From positions 806,001 to 870,000 of the forward strand of contig JABELC010000011.1 of NCBI GenBank assembly GCA_028455995.1: DNA of 64,000 nucleotides, written 5' to 3'. The notes below the pieces were generated by a model. The model was not told the DNA's origin. It worked only from the letters and a program-made list of their open reading frames with translations, and searched no databases. The DNA is from Scleromitrula shiraiana (lineage: Eukaryota > Ascomycota > Leotiomycetes > Helotiales > Sclerotiniaceae). Positions 23,239-33,148 of this stretch are shown here, piece by piece (the stretch's first letter is position 1; each line of letters begins with the position of its first letter). A program made the position numbers and the translations under genes.

Positions 23239-24890
23239 TCACTGAACTTCCAGCTCTTTCTCTGTAGTCTGTGTCTCTCCAGCCCTGGAGCTCGGGCTTA
23301 CTCTCCTATCAGGTTTCCCCTCATGTCTATCTTCTATCACTGTTTCTTGCTCCACAACCTCATCCCGTATCTTGCAGATGATTACCGGAGCTGCCATTGT
23401 TAATGAAACTGCGAGTAGAATCCAACAAACTAAGAATTCGTTCATCGCAGATATGTTTGAGTTATTCATGCGATAGCTGATAGCGCTTCCAGCAGACTGG
23501 ATCCCTTTGTAGAATCCAATGTAGATTGCTCCTGTCCCAGTATCACTTGTAAATTTCCCCAATATCCTAAAATCTCAAATCAATGTTTTATCTTCATCTA
23601 GAAAATTGCGTGCTTACCAGTAAATACAGTTCTGCCAAACGGCATTAAAAATTCCATATGCCATATATAGTACCATTGGCTCTGAGTAGCCTGTATTGTC
23701 AAAATCCATCTTTTCGCCCTCCGAATAGTCTCTCATATCATGATGTTGATTCTGCCATATATATCCTCCGGGCCAAACTCCAAACGTCAAGACAGTCAAG
23801 CCCACAACCAGTCCTTTGGCGCGGCTCGATCGAGAAAATCGATCATTGTCCAAGGTATGACCCACAATCAAAGCCCCTAGAATCTCCGCGAGCCAGTAGA
23901 GGAAATTATTTAGAGCCCTGGTGCGGATATTAAACGTTGTGAGGTTAAAAGTATTGAACTGGTAAGGATAGCACCAATTCGAAGTAAGAAACATTGGAAA
24001 TAGTAGGATGATATAATAATCCCTCAGGAGTGTTTTGCAAAACTTTCCAAATTCGCTTTTCCAACTCTTGCTTACTGTGACTTTGATGTGAACATGGGTT
24101 CCATCATCTCTTTTGACATTTTTTGGTTTGCATAGAAATAGAGATAAAACTGCTCCCGAAAACATCAGTACAATGATTGTTATATATGTACTATCAGAAG
24201 CAGTGTTGCTGCTACTCAGCTGTAGTTCTTGGCAAAGAGTGACCTTTCATCATTATCAGATCAATGAGAGTCAGGAGTGAGAGGTTAGCGGCAACTTACT
24301 AGACTTCCGATGGCAGCGCCACAGTTGTAGATTGCCCAAAACCAGGACGTGGATCGCCCCTTCTGCTCCTCGGAAGGATAAGATATCAGCATGGCACCTT
24401 GTGCTGCCCAGAATGGTCCGGCACATAGCCCCAAGAATGCCCCCCCGAATATCAAGAAGCCTCTATTCTCAAGGTACTTATAGCCGAGAAAGCTGCCAGC
24501 ATAAACAACATATGATATACCGCCAACAAAAAGAGAGGGTTTCAATCCAACTGTATTGACCACGAAGCCACCAAAAAAACCAACAATTGCGAAGCAGGCA
24601 TATAGAGTGATATTTGATTCGTTGGCTGGTCCAGGAGCTACTAGTCCAGCTCCTCCAAGCCCGTTGAGGGCATTAAACATCCCAGGACATAGCAAGCAGA
24701 CGATGGCAACTACTAGTAATTGTAATGATGGCGAAGAAAATGGGGGTAATCTTAAACACCCAAGTTTGAAGGATCGATGTATGAAATGATTGTCATCTAG
24801 TAGTGATGAGGCATCTAGATGAGCCGAAGTAGGCTCGGAAGTAGCTTCATTGGTATTTCTACTTGTCGTGTGTGATAATGTGACACTCAT
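23239..24890 (-). CDS. UNC93-like MFS-type membrane protein
   Basis: Polytopic member of the UNC93/DUF895 branch of the major facilitator superfamily; substrate unknown, although fungal relatives are often labelled transporters. Exons 24890-24300, 24243-23618 and 23566-23239 give 514 residues. Landmarks: FSSPSLQLLVVAIVCLLCPG (first span), MFNALNGLGGAGLVAPGPAN, FGGAFLGLCAGPFWAAQGAM, SWFWAIYNCGAAIGSL/VTLCQELQ across intron 1 and NAVWQNCIYW/ILGKFTSD across intron 2. I count 11-12 hydrophobic segments. The N-terminal 40 residues are Ser/Thr rich, and the C-terminal 40 are charged (EDRHEGKPDRRVSPS), both probably cytosolic. The start is the first ATG (MSVTLSHTTSRNTNE); the frame upstream has only a TTG. 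Both introns are just over 50 nt. Confidence 0.9.
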
Positions 24891-26576
24891 GGTCAAAATT
24901 GATACTTTCGTACAGAGAAAAAGTTTGTGTTAAGAGAAAAGTGTAAAATGAAGAGGAAAGAGTTAAAGAGTTCTCATAATTGTGGTATTTGATGGTATTT
25001 GACGGAATCTCTCCATCGCACCTGCCCTGCACGTTTAGCAGGAACTATCGGGTAGTCAACAGCCAAGTAATCATCCATCTTCGTGTTCGCTCTCGTCGGT
25101 CAATAATTGATGTATGTAAAGCTGAGAACATATATCTCTATCATGTTGCATGGATCTTTGCAGGATCTTCGAGTTACCCCAGATATCTACGGGAGTAACG
25201 GACCGTTGAACGTTATCACAAACAATGTTCCACTAAGAATGTTCAACGACATCAAAACTTGGTTAAGGCCCCCAAAATATGACACTTATGATTTTTCTCG
25301 GGGATTTTCTACCATTCAAATTTGTGAGGGTGATTTGAGAGGAAGCACTTTCAGCACATGCTCTCTAGGAGCAAAGAAGTGGTCGAATCCAGCATACAAG
25401 ATCCAAACCTTCCAAGATCAATTCTGGTAGTTTGTAACATTCGATACGAGCTTTAGAGATCTCATGTTCAAGTATTCAAGTGCAAGATTCCATGAACCGT
25501 ATCAATATTTGCTAGAGAACAAGATCGTATACACAATATACGTGCTGCTCAATATTGAAGAGGAGTGAACTTCACGTGATGTGTGAGATGTTGTACTGTG
25601 TTCCACACAAGGCAATTTTGCTTATCTATATGGCCAATTGGTTCAACATACTAAGTTCTGTACTCCCAGTCCTATAAAGACAGGTGAGTTCTGACGTACT
25701 GACCTATAAAGCCTTTCACCAATAAGATATTCTATCGTTGAAAGAGAATATGTATAGGCAGAATTGCAGCTACTTACCACATATACAGCTTTTAAAAGTT
25801 CATGCAACAATCTCATTTTGCTGTTTTCTTTCTAACTCGCGGAAAAAACTTCTTTTCAGTGGACGGGAAACCGTGAAAGTTCATTGTGCTGATTCTTGAA
25901 TGTGTAAAGACACCAAGCATACGTTAATCTTACTGTTCAGTGTACTTCAACACCATAGTAAGCAATGATGTCGGTTAGCTGATACGAAGGATAAGCTCTG
26001 CAAGTAATTTTTCTACAAGAAGACGAACTGTTTTATAACTAGAGCCTCACCGAGTTGCCACTATTAAATATGCGACGAGATCCTCAGCCTGACTAGGCCT
26101 TTTATCGTAACTTTACACCTCAAGCAAACGAATCATAATACGGAACTTGTAAATGCATCACAAGGCTGATAATATTTATGGGACCAGCAGCGTTTCAGAA
26201 TCAGCCACACCCGACAGAACATGCCGTGAAATTACACGACTTGATTGTTCATGCCCCACAATCCGGCCTATTGTTGTCCTCGATTCTGCACAGAGGCAGG
26301 CAGATCATGCAGGGAGCATTCCGTAAAGAGGGCAAAATGTTTCGAAACTGTACACTTCTATGCCCTCTCACTTTGCCCCACAAGCCGCAGTTATGGCAGA
26401 AGTTGGGAAAGACTCTACATAAATAAACCAGTGAAATAGATCAGCAGCTTGTGCAGAAAGGTTACTCTGGAGGTTTTCGCTCTTCAATATTACGTTACCA
26501 GGCAGGCCCTCGATTCTGTATGCCTGTTGTCTATGTCAATATATAACAGTTTGCTTGGGGTCAAATTCTTCTCAAT
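24891..26576. other. Intergenic region, 1.7 kb
   Basis: Divergent promoter region between the UNC93-like gene and the homeobox/zinc-finger gene. Frames at 25107-25430 and 26178-26426 resemble no family, lack splice partners and overlap other frames of similar length, so I do not call them. Confidence 0.55.
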
Positions 26577-28378
26577 ATGGAGACGATGACTAAAGAGCAG
26601 GAATCTACTTTAAGGAGATGGGCATATTACCATCAGGAAAGGCCTCGAAACGGCGACCTGGTCGTTCTCATGGCCGAAACAGGGTTGGTTGAGGCACAGA
26701 TCAATCATTGGTGGGGTACTTGTGCAGGTGACCGTACCGGTATGGACTTCGATAGAATCGATGCATCGACCGCTTTGTATGGATCAGATAGCCTTCTACT
26801 GGAACTTTCCAATTATGATTCATCGGGTGCAAGTTTTGATCCATTTGGGGATAGCCTTCAGGACTTTGACGTTGCTTTAGACAAGATAACGAATTGGCCC
26901 CCTCTTGGAGAATCAGGAGATAGTTTTACTAGCCTGTCGAATACACCCATGGAGGAGGATTGGAAGGGGAAAACATCACGGAGAGATCTGTTCAACTCAA
27001 CTTCATCCTTTGGTTCGGGAATTTCGATACCATCCACTTATGGAAGCATAAGTGCCTCGAGCAGGTCTTCTGCTTTCTCTCACAAATCCTCACGTACCTG
27101 GGATACGACCTCAACGCTATTCTCTGTTGAGGAGCATCGAAACAGTTGTATAGAGCATAATTCTCTTCAGCACAATAGTGCAGTTAATCCTCTAGATACG
27201 TATTCGTTGACATATTCATCTGACAATTCCCTCTTTGATCTTGGCAAAACCCACCGCGTTAGTTCGGATAAATCTCGACAATCTGGTAACGCGAGTAAGG
27301 GCAAGATAAATACCAACCTTGATTTCAAGGAATTGCCGTATGCACCAACGAAACGCGAGAAACCCCATGGAAAATATACGTGCACTACGTGTGGCATGCC
27401 CTTCAGCTTCAAAGGTGACTGGAAAAGGCACGAAGGGTCACAATGTGAACCACAAGAGTTGTGGTATTGTATGCACCAAGATCCAGCATATAAATTACAG
27501 AATCGATGGTATTGCGTCCTATGCAATGATACGCAACAAAACCACAACGACATGATTCAGCACCTTATGTCCAAACATCGTTTCAACCTTTGCGCAGGAA
27601 AACCTCTATCAGATAGAAGTTTTAGAAGAAAGGACAAGTTGAAAGACCATTTACGAAAGGTTCATAGTCTAGCGGACGGATCTATGGGCTGGGAAGAATG
27701 GCATCAGGACGTTCCTAAGAAATGGGCTTGGGGCTGTGGTTTTTGTGGTGCTTGTTTCTTTTCTTGGAATGGTGAGTGGTTCTAGTGATCTTATCTCAAG
27801 TCACCTCAGCTAGTTTGAGCTCACACTGCTTAGTGCGAATCTTGCTTTGCTATTATACAAAGAGACAATGATCAAGGGCTTCATAACTAACATAATGAGT
27901 AGGGAGACTTGATCATATCGCAGAGCACTACGAAAAACAGGAGCTCAAAATCTCTCACTGGACACCATCAAACGTGATCAAAGGATTGTTAAAGCAACCA
28001 AAAGAGTTCGATGTGTTGACAGCTTGGAGAGCACTAGTTGGTGATAACGATCAATGCTATATGTGGTCAGATAAAGATGCCAACTCATTGAAGCGAAAAC
28101 TAGAATATCGCAAGGGCACACCACATAAGATTGCCGAAGAAGCAAAACATCTAACGAAATGGTCTTCGAAAAATATCGCAATGCAATCCTGGAATATTCC
28201 AGCAGAGTCTCAAGCAGCAAGACTAGCTAGCGACATGCTGATACGCCCTCCGAGAAAGAATTCAATACGTACAGATGTAAATGCTTACTGCCCCAACTAC
28301 TCTGAAATGATGATTGAGGGGAGGAAACCCAGTTTCAGGGCAGTGATATCAGTGGATACTTCTGAAGATGAAGAATAG
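26577..28378 (+). CDS. Homeobox (KN-like) and C2H2 zinc-finger regulator
   Basis: Probable DNA-binding transcription factor. Exons 26577-27771 and 27903-28378 give 556 residues; the junction reads FFSWNG/RLDHIAEHYEK, completing the last finger. Residues 1-55 look like the helix-turn-helix of TALE/KN homeodomains: LRRWAYYHQERPRNGDLVVL, then TGLVEAQINHWWG in place of the usual recognition helix with N-W-F. A Ser-rich linker (about 60-260) follows. The C2H2 block comprises CTTCGMPFSFKGDWKRHEGS, WYCVLCNDTQQNHNDMIQHL, a Cys-poor RKDKLKDHLRKVHS, and CGFCGACFFSW...HIAEHYE. The C-terminal helical region has no named domain. The intron (131 nt) has a good branch-site-like CTAAC. Target genes are unknown. 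This combination recurs in Leotiomycetes and related fungi as far as I recall, but it has no assigned role. Confidence 0.82.
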
Positions 28379-29320
28379 CAGGTTGGAAGTTCTAGCCAGG
28401 TGTCTAGGTATATGAAATGCCCCGAGACTAGCATTATAACTCATCCGGTATTCCGGCTGGTATATGAGTAGGATATTAGTGCTGTATTATCTCCGGGGCC
28501 ATATTTTGGTAGGAGATAGCATCAGGCTCTCGGCGAGAGCTTCTGAGATAACTAATGTATAACTGTATAAAAAGAAAATAATAGTAATCTAAAGGCTGTG
28601 TTGCTGAAATGCATAGTCAACAGCGGAGGGAAATAGGGGCTCGCCAGGATATAATATTATTTAATATGATTTCATGATCACTTGAATATCATGAATTAAT
28701 AGAATGGCCTTGATGTGAATCGAATAAGAATGGATGATTATCGAGAAAGCGAGAGTTGAGATGCGTCGTAGTAGATAACAGGAGGTACGGCAAAGTTCTT
28801 GAACTTTACCAACGCTAGATACATAGCGATGACCACCACGCATTATGCAAGTCGATGCATCCGGCTACTCATCGTATACCCAGATAGTGGCAAGTCCAGC
28901 ATCGTTGAATCTCTAAAAGCCCTGGAGGTTCTCTGAAGAGCTAGAATTATATAACAAAGAGTAATCGTCGGCTCGGTCTGAATTCGCTTATCATTCTCCA
29001 TTGGTAGTCGAAAAAGCACCAATTACTAAGGAAGCAAAAACTTTAGATGGCGTCGATGGACAATTGACTGACATTTCGTGGATGAGAACAAATATGGAAT
29101 TTGGAATTGATAGAAAAGAATCATTGATGTCAACTGGTCTGTATTTACAGTACAGTGGTACGTACAATGGCGTAATAGTCTAGAATGACACTAAGGATTT
29201 AAGGGTTTGCAGGGGTGCCAGATTTATTCCTGCCCCTCCACCATTTGATAATATTTACAATTACTGCCCTAAAATCATCTACCACTTATCTTCTTTTCTT
29301 CGTATAAACTATTAATCGAC
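28379..29320. other. Intergenic region, 0.9 kb
   Basis: No supportable gene. A 60-codon frame at 29001-29183 reads VEKAPITKEAKTLDGVDGQ but has no family match that I know and ends before the OTU promoter. Confidence 0.5.
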
Positions 29321-30238
29321 ATGGAGACATTAGAGGAAATGCAGAGCCGTCACCGCAAGGAACAGAAAGATTTACAAGGCCGCATAACGCAAAAGAAGAA
29401 GGGTGCCACTAAGAAGACCAGAAAAGGTGTAAACAGCGAATGCGAAGACTTGGAGCGACAACTCAAAGACCGACAAGCTCAAGAAATAGGATCGTTAGAT
29501 GGAGATGATATTCCAGATATCGATGATGTCCCTGAGCTTGATGAAGAAGAAACTGCTGAGCCATCCGACACAACGAGCGAAGTGAATGGTGTGGGGAGTT
29601 TGACGGATTCTTTAGAGAAGTCTTCCATCTCAGAAACCGCCGGATCCGACGCAGCACAACCTAAAAAGCGAAATCGACAAAAGGAAAGGCTTGCTAGAAG
29701 AGCGGCAGAACAAGAAGCAGCGGTAGAAGAAGCAAAAAAGGAAGCTGCCAACCAGCCAGACGCAAGAGAGGTAGAGCGAAAACGGATGTTAGAGGAGATG
29801 AAATCTAGAAATTTAACGGAAAAGTCGATTAGACCAGATGGACATTGCTTGTTTTCTGCAATTGCAGATCAACTCTCGCAGGCGGGTATATCACTTGGAA
29901 CTGAAGCAGAAGGGCTGAAGGAAGATCAACGGTATAGAGTGGTTAGAAAGGCGGCTGCAAGTTATATTCAAGAACATCCTGATGACTTCACGGCATGGTT
30001 AGATGAGCCACTTGAGGATTACGTTCATAAGATTAAGGATACCGCGGAATGGGGAGGCCATCTGGAGCTTCTTGCTTTGGCGAAAACTTATAATGTCGAA
30101 ATTTGCATACTACAGAATGGTGCCGCTCAGAAGATAGAACCTGGAACTGGAAATGATCCAGAGACAATTTATCTTGCATACTATCGACATGGATTTGGAT
30201 TGGGAGAGCATTATAATTCACTTCGAAAAGCACCATGA
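29321..30238 (+). CDS. OTU-domain deubiquitinase (OTUD6/yeast Otu2-like)
   Basis: Cysteine protease predicted to remove ubiquitin. Orthologues act on ribosomal 40S subunits, but that role is only inferred here. Single exon, 305 residues, the usual length for OTUD6-type proteins. The N-terminal half is a charged coiled coil (METLEEMQSRHRKEQKDLQG; later KERLARRAAEQEAAVEEA) with an acidic Ser-rich spacer. The OTU domain covers about 165-305: the catalytic loop RPDGHCLFSAIADQL holds Asp and the nucleophilic Cys near residue 175. WGGHLELLALAKTYNVEICI is the conserved central helix and strand, and GLGEHYNSLRK supplies the catalytic His near residue 297. All catalytic residues are present. It ends 56 bases before the stop of the convergent methyltransferase gene, so the 3' ends probably overlap as transcripts. 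Confidence 0.95.
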   Translation: METLEEMQSRHRKEQKDLQGRITQKKKGATKKTRKGVNSECEDLERQLKDRQAQEIGSLDGDDIPDIDDVPELDEEETAEPSDTTSEVNGVGSLTDSLEKSSISETAGSDAAQPKKRNRQKERLARRAAEQEAAVEEAKKEAANQPDAREVERKRMLEEMKSRNLTEKSIRPDGHCLFSAIADQLSQAGISLGTEAEGLKEDQRYRVVRKAAASYIQEHPDDFTAWLDEPLEDYVHKIKDTAEWGGHLELLALAKTYNVEICILQNGAAQKIEPGTGNDPETIYLAYYRHGFGLGEHYNSLRKAP

Positions 30239-30294
30239 ATAGAATGAACTGCTATAGGATTGGCTTCTGCTTTCATTTCCTAGATAGACATATT

Positions 30295-31217
30295 CTAATG
30301 CGACCACACGCTTACCCAGTCGGTCATTTTACCCTCCGCATCGTATCCACCATCGTTGGTCTTTCTGGGCTGGAAACGTGCGATCCGCTTCAGACCATTT
30401 GCGTGCGGTGGGCCAAGCTTCTCTACTTCGAGCTCACATCCCTCCTCTGTATATGGCAACACTTCGCCTGGGCGTTGCAGATGACCTTCGTAAATTCCTG
30501 GAGGCATAGCCCAAGGTGGTCCCACAATAGAAGGCGGTTTAGTAGTAGGATATTCGAGACATATGAGCCTTCCATCTTGGGATAGAAGTTCTTGGTATCT
30601 TTTTGACCAAGAAGGTCTCAACACGGGAGGCAAAGCGCAACCAAACTTATACAAGATCAGTATCTTTGACAATAATACAAATGATGCTTACATACCGTAT
30701 AGTCGTAGAACAAGTCAAAAGCTTTCTCGCCCTCGACATCTTTCAGGAAGTCATCTTTGAAAAAATCTCCAGCCAACCAAGTAATCTTTCCCTTCTCAAC
30801 TCCCTCTTTAGTTGCGTACGACCCCGTTCCATATTTCTCTTTTTCAGTATCCCTACAATGCTGCAAAGCAGTCTCTGAAACATCAAGCCCATACGCATCA
30901 TAACCCATAGCACTCAAGAACAGAACATCATACCCTTTTCCACATCCCGCCACCAGAGCTTTCTTTCTCGATCCATCGGCCTTTTTCGGAGAAAGATCTT
31001 CACGTTCATTCAGGACATCAACAAATGCTGGGTTTGGCAATCCGTTATCCCATGGAGCAAAATTATCCTTCCATAGTTCATCCCATTTTTTCCCATGGCT
31101 TCCCGGGTCTCCCTTAAAGTGAGCTTGCATACGAGCTCTATTTTCTATATTATTTAGTCACCTCTGATTGTCGGAATTGGACTTGTATAACTCACCAGCA
31201 CGAGTTAATTCAGACAT
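30295..31217 (-). CDS. Thiol/halide S-adenosylmethionine methyltransferase (TPMT family)
   Basis: Predicted small-molecule methyltransferase using SAM on thiols or halides. Exons 31217-31196, 31135-30696 and 30645-30295 give 270 residues. The first exon encodes only MSELTRA; an AG acceptor at ATAGAG restores ARMQAHFKGDPGSHGKKW. TPMT landmarks: WDELWKDNFAPWDNGLPNPAF, the SAM-binding VAGCGKGYDVLFLSAMGYDAYGLDVSETAL with the acidic Asp at the end of strand 2, WLAGDFF, and FDLFYDYT/FGCALPPVLRPSW across intron 2. The C-terminus LKRIARFQPRK matches the family closure. No signal peptide is visible, so it is probably cytosolic. It shares a 395-base intergenic region with the divergent SDR gene. Confidence 0.92.
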
Positions 31218-31612
31218 AAGTATCTTGATATTCCCTCAGATTCGGAAATCGTCGTTGTGAGCTTGTCACTTTCGTCCAACCCTAAGTGTTTTGTTTTGTA
31301 TCTTTGACTTGTAATATTCAGATATCAGGTCAGTAAAATTGTTCAAGTAGTCCAACTTCAGTATTGTGACTAATAACTTTGCAATTCTAATAATGCCATA
31401 AAGTTTTGGAATATAGCGAGTCCTAGCTACCCCTACCTCTACCCCACTACGAGTACAACCACCATATTAGAACAGTAACAATTTCGGAGATTGTAGCCGT
31501 GCCTCGGCTTGATAACATTACCCCGGATATTACATCAACTACAAAACAACTCACTCCACATACTTCTGTTCACTACTTTTCTGTACAATTCTACAAACAT
31601 CTAATCATAATC
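31218..31612. promoter_or_regulatory. Shared promoter of divergent methyltransferase and SDR genes
   Basis: 395 bases separate the two start codons of oppositely oriented genes, so both promoters must lie here or overlap. The region is AT-rich, and the SDR leader is CT/CA-rich. Co-regulation is an inference from position only. Confidence 0.6.
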
Positions 31613-32523
31613 ATGGATTCCTCAAATCTATTCAATGTCAAGGTAAGCTAGCAGATATCGCTAAAGCTGTCAACTCAGAACTTAACAAGATGGCAGGACA
31701 AAGTTGTACTGGTGACTGGCGGTGCAAAGGGAATTGGACGTATGATTTCAGAGGGATTCGTTACCAACGGAGCCAAAGTATACATATCATCTCGCGACTC
31801 CAAAGCCTGCGACCAAGCCGTCAAAGAATTGAACGCACTCGGTATTTCCACCACCTCCCTCATCCCACCTCCTATCCTACACAATTCTAACCTCACATCC
31901 CTCATATAGGTAAAGGAACCGCCCACGCCATCCCAGCCGACTTCTACAAACTCGAAGACTGCAAACGCATGGTCGATGAACTCAAGAAGAAAGAATCGAA
32001 ACTCCACATTCTAGTCAATAATTCCGGCTCTAATTGGGGAGCCCCCTATGATGAATTTCCCGACTCTGCGTGGACGAGAGTCCTCACTCTAAACCTTACT
32101 CGTGTCTTCACACTCACACAAGCGCTTACTCCTCTCATGGAAGCGGCATCATCCCCGGGCGATCCCGCCCGCATCATCAATATCGGATCTGTAGATGGAA
32201 TCCGAGTGCCCTCTCTCGAAACATTCTCATACTCTGCTTCCAAAGCGGGTTTACATCAATTGAGTAGAGTGTTGGCGAATCATTTGGGGAAGAGAAATAT
32301 CACTAGCAATGTGTTGGCGTGTGGACCTTTTGAGAGTAAGATGATGGCGGAGACGTTGAAGAATTTTAAGGATGAAATTGTAGCGGGCATTCCGTTGGGG
32401 AGGATTGGGAGTAAGGAGGATGTGGCGGGGGCTTGTTTGTTTTTGTCTTCGAGGGCGGGATCTTATGTTAATGGTGCGACTATTGCCTTGGATGGTGGGG
32501 GCTTGGTGGGTTCGAAGTTGTAA
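31613..32523 (+). CDS. Short-chain dehydrogenase/reductase (classical SDR)
   Basis: NAD(P)(H)-dependent oxidoreductase of the RhlG/FabG-like classical SDR group; the substrate is not predictable. Exons 31613-31642, 31697-31841 and 31910-32523 give 262 residues, typical of the family. Motifs: KDKVVLVTGGAKGIGRMISE (cofactor loop TGxxxGIG, with VYISSRDSKA after strand 2 hinting at NADPH), LHILVNNSGSNWGAP (NNxG), IINIGSVDGIRVPSLETFSYSASKAG (catalytic Ser and YxxxK) and the C-terminal GRIGSKEDVAGACLFLSSRAG with ATIALDGGG. The first exon supplies only MDSSNLFNVK. All catalytic residues are present. The last exon is C-rich up to about 32240 and G-rich after 32280, with no change in protein quality. 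Confidence 0.95.
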
Positions 32524-32932
32524 AAGCTGAGGTTGCTTCTGATGATTTGAGTGTGTATGTAAATTCAAGTTGTTACCAAAACTCTTTCTTAGTTGGAAGA
32601 TCTAAATGAATACAGCTTTCTTCGTCGTATATTAATATGTGTATTTTCCATCTTATGTCTAGTGATCAATAAGATCGTCGTCTCTTGTCCAGCCGGATAA
32701 GATAATGACATTGTTAAGAGCGAAACTGAGTAACAGAAAGATCTGCAGCGAAGACTTTCGCTGTTTGGATCGAAATTACCAGTGAATCTCGTGGTCTATT
32801 CTATTGAATAATTACGCAGGTAGTGTTCTGATTGCAGAGGCCGGACAGATTTACGGGTTACAATCCTATGTGTTTTACGGATATAAAGAACGAGTGAAAT
32901 GTACTTTTCTTACTACATATCCAAGAGAAAGA
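32524..32932. other. Spacer downstream of the SDR gene
   Basis: Three-prime flank of the SDR gene plus the region where a downstream exon of the minus-strand NTF2-like fragment should lie. I read all minus frames here and found no continuation of that protein. Confidence 0.5.
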
Positions 32933-33148
32933 TCATACACCTTGAGAACAATAAGCAGAGTATTGCTTCTTCCTGGCATCAATCCCAACAACATAATCAT
33001 GATAATCCAAATGGTGATTATTGATAATCTGATAGAACGACGGTGTTACGGTGGCTTCGACATCGGCGAGTGTTTCTGCAGGTCCTCCTTCGAGACCCCA
33101 TTCCATGGCTCGTTGGAATCCGGAGATTGTGCATGTGTATTCTGTCAT
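32933..33148 (-). pseudogene. NTF2/SnoaL-like N-terminal fragment
   Basis: A 71-codon frame starting with a good ATG context (CAACCACCATG). The product begins MTEYTCTISGFQRAMEWGLE and continues AETLADVEATVTPSFYQIIN then LDYHDYVVGID, which resembles the first half of small SnoaL/NTF2-like fungal proteins of about 130-150 residues. The frame ends shortly after, and the next 400 bases on this strand show neither a convincing splice partner nor the second half of the fold. It is probably a truncated relic, or a gene whose 3' exons I could not recognise. A poly-G/C tract sits just upstream of its start. Confidence 0.4.

Noticed and set aside
28975..29183. Possible retroelement relic with a protein-like frame
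   Set aside because: Only about 60 codons, no reverse transcriptase, integrase or LTR features, and no target-site repeats seen.
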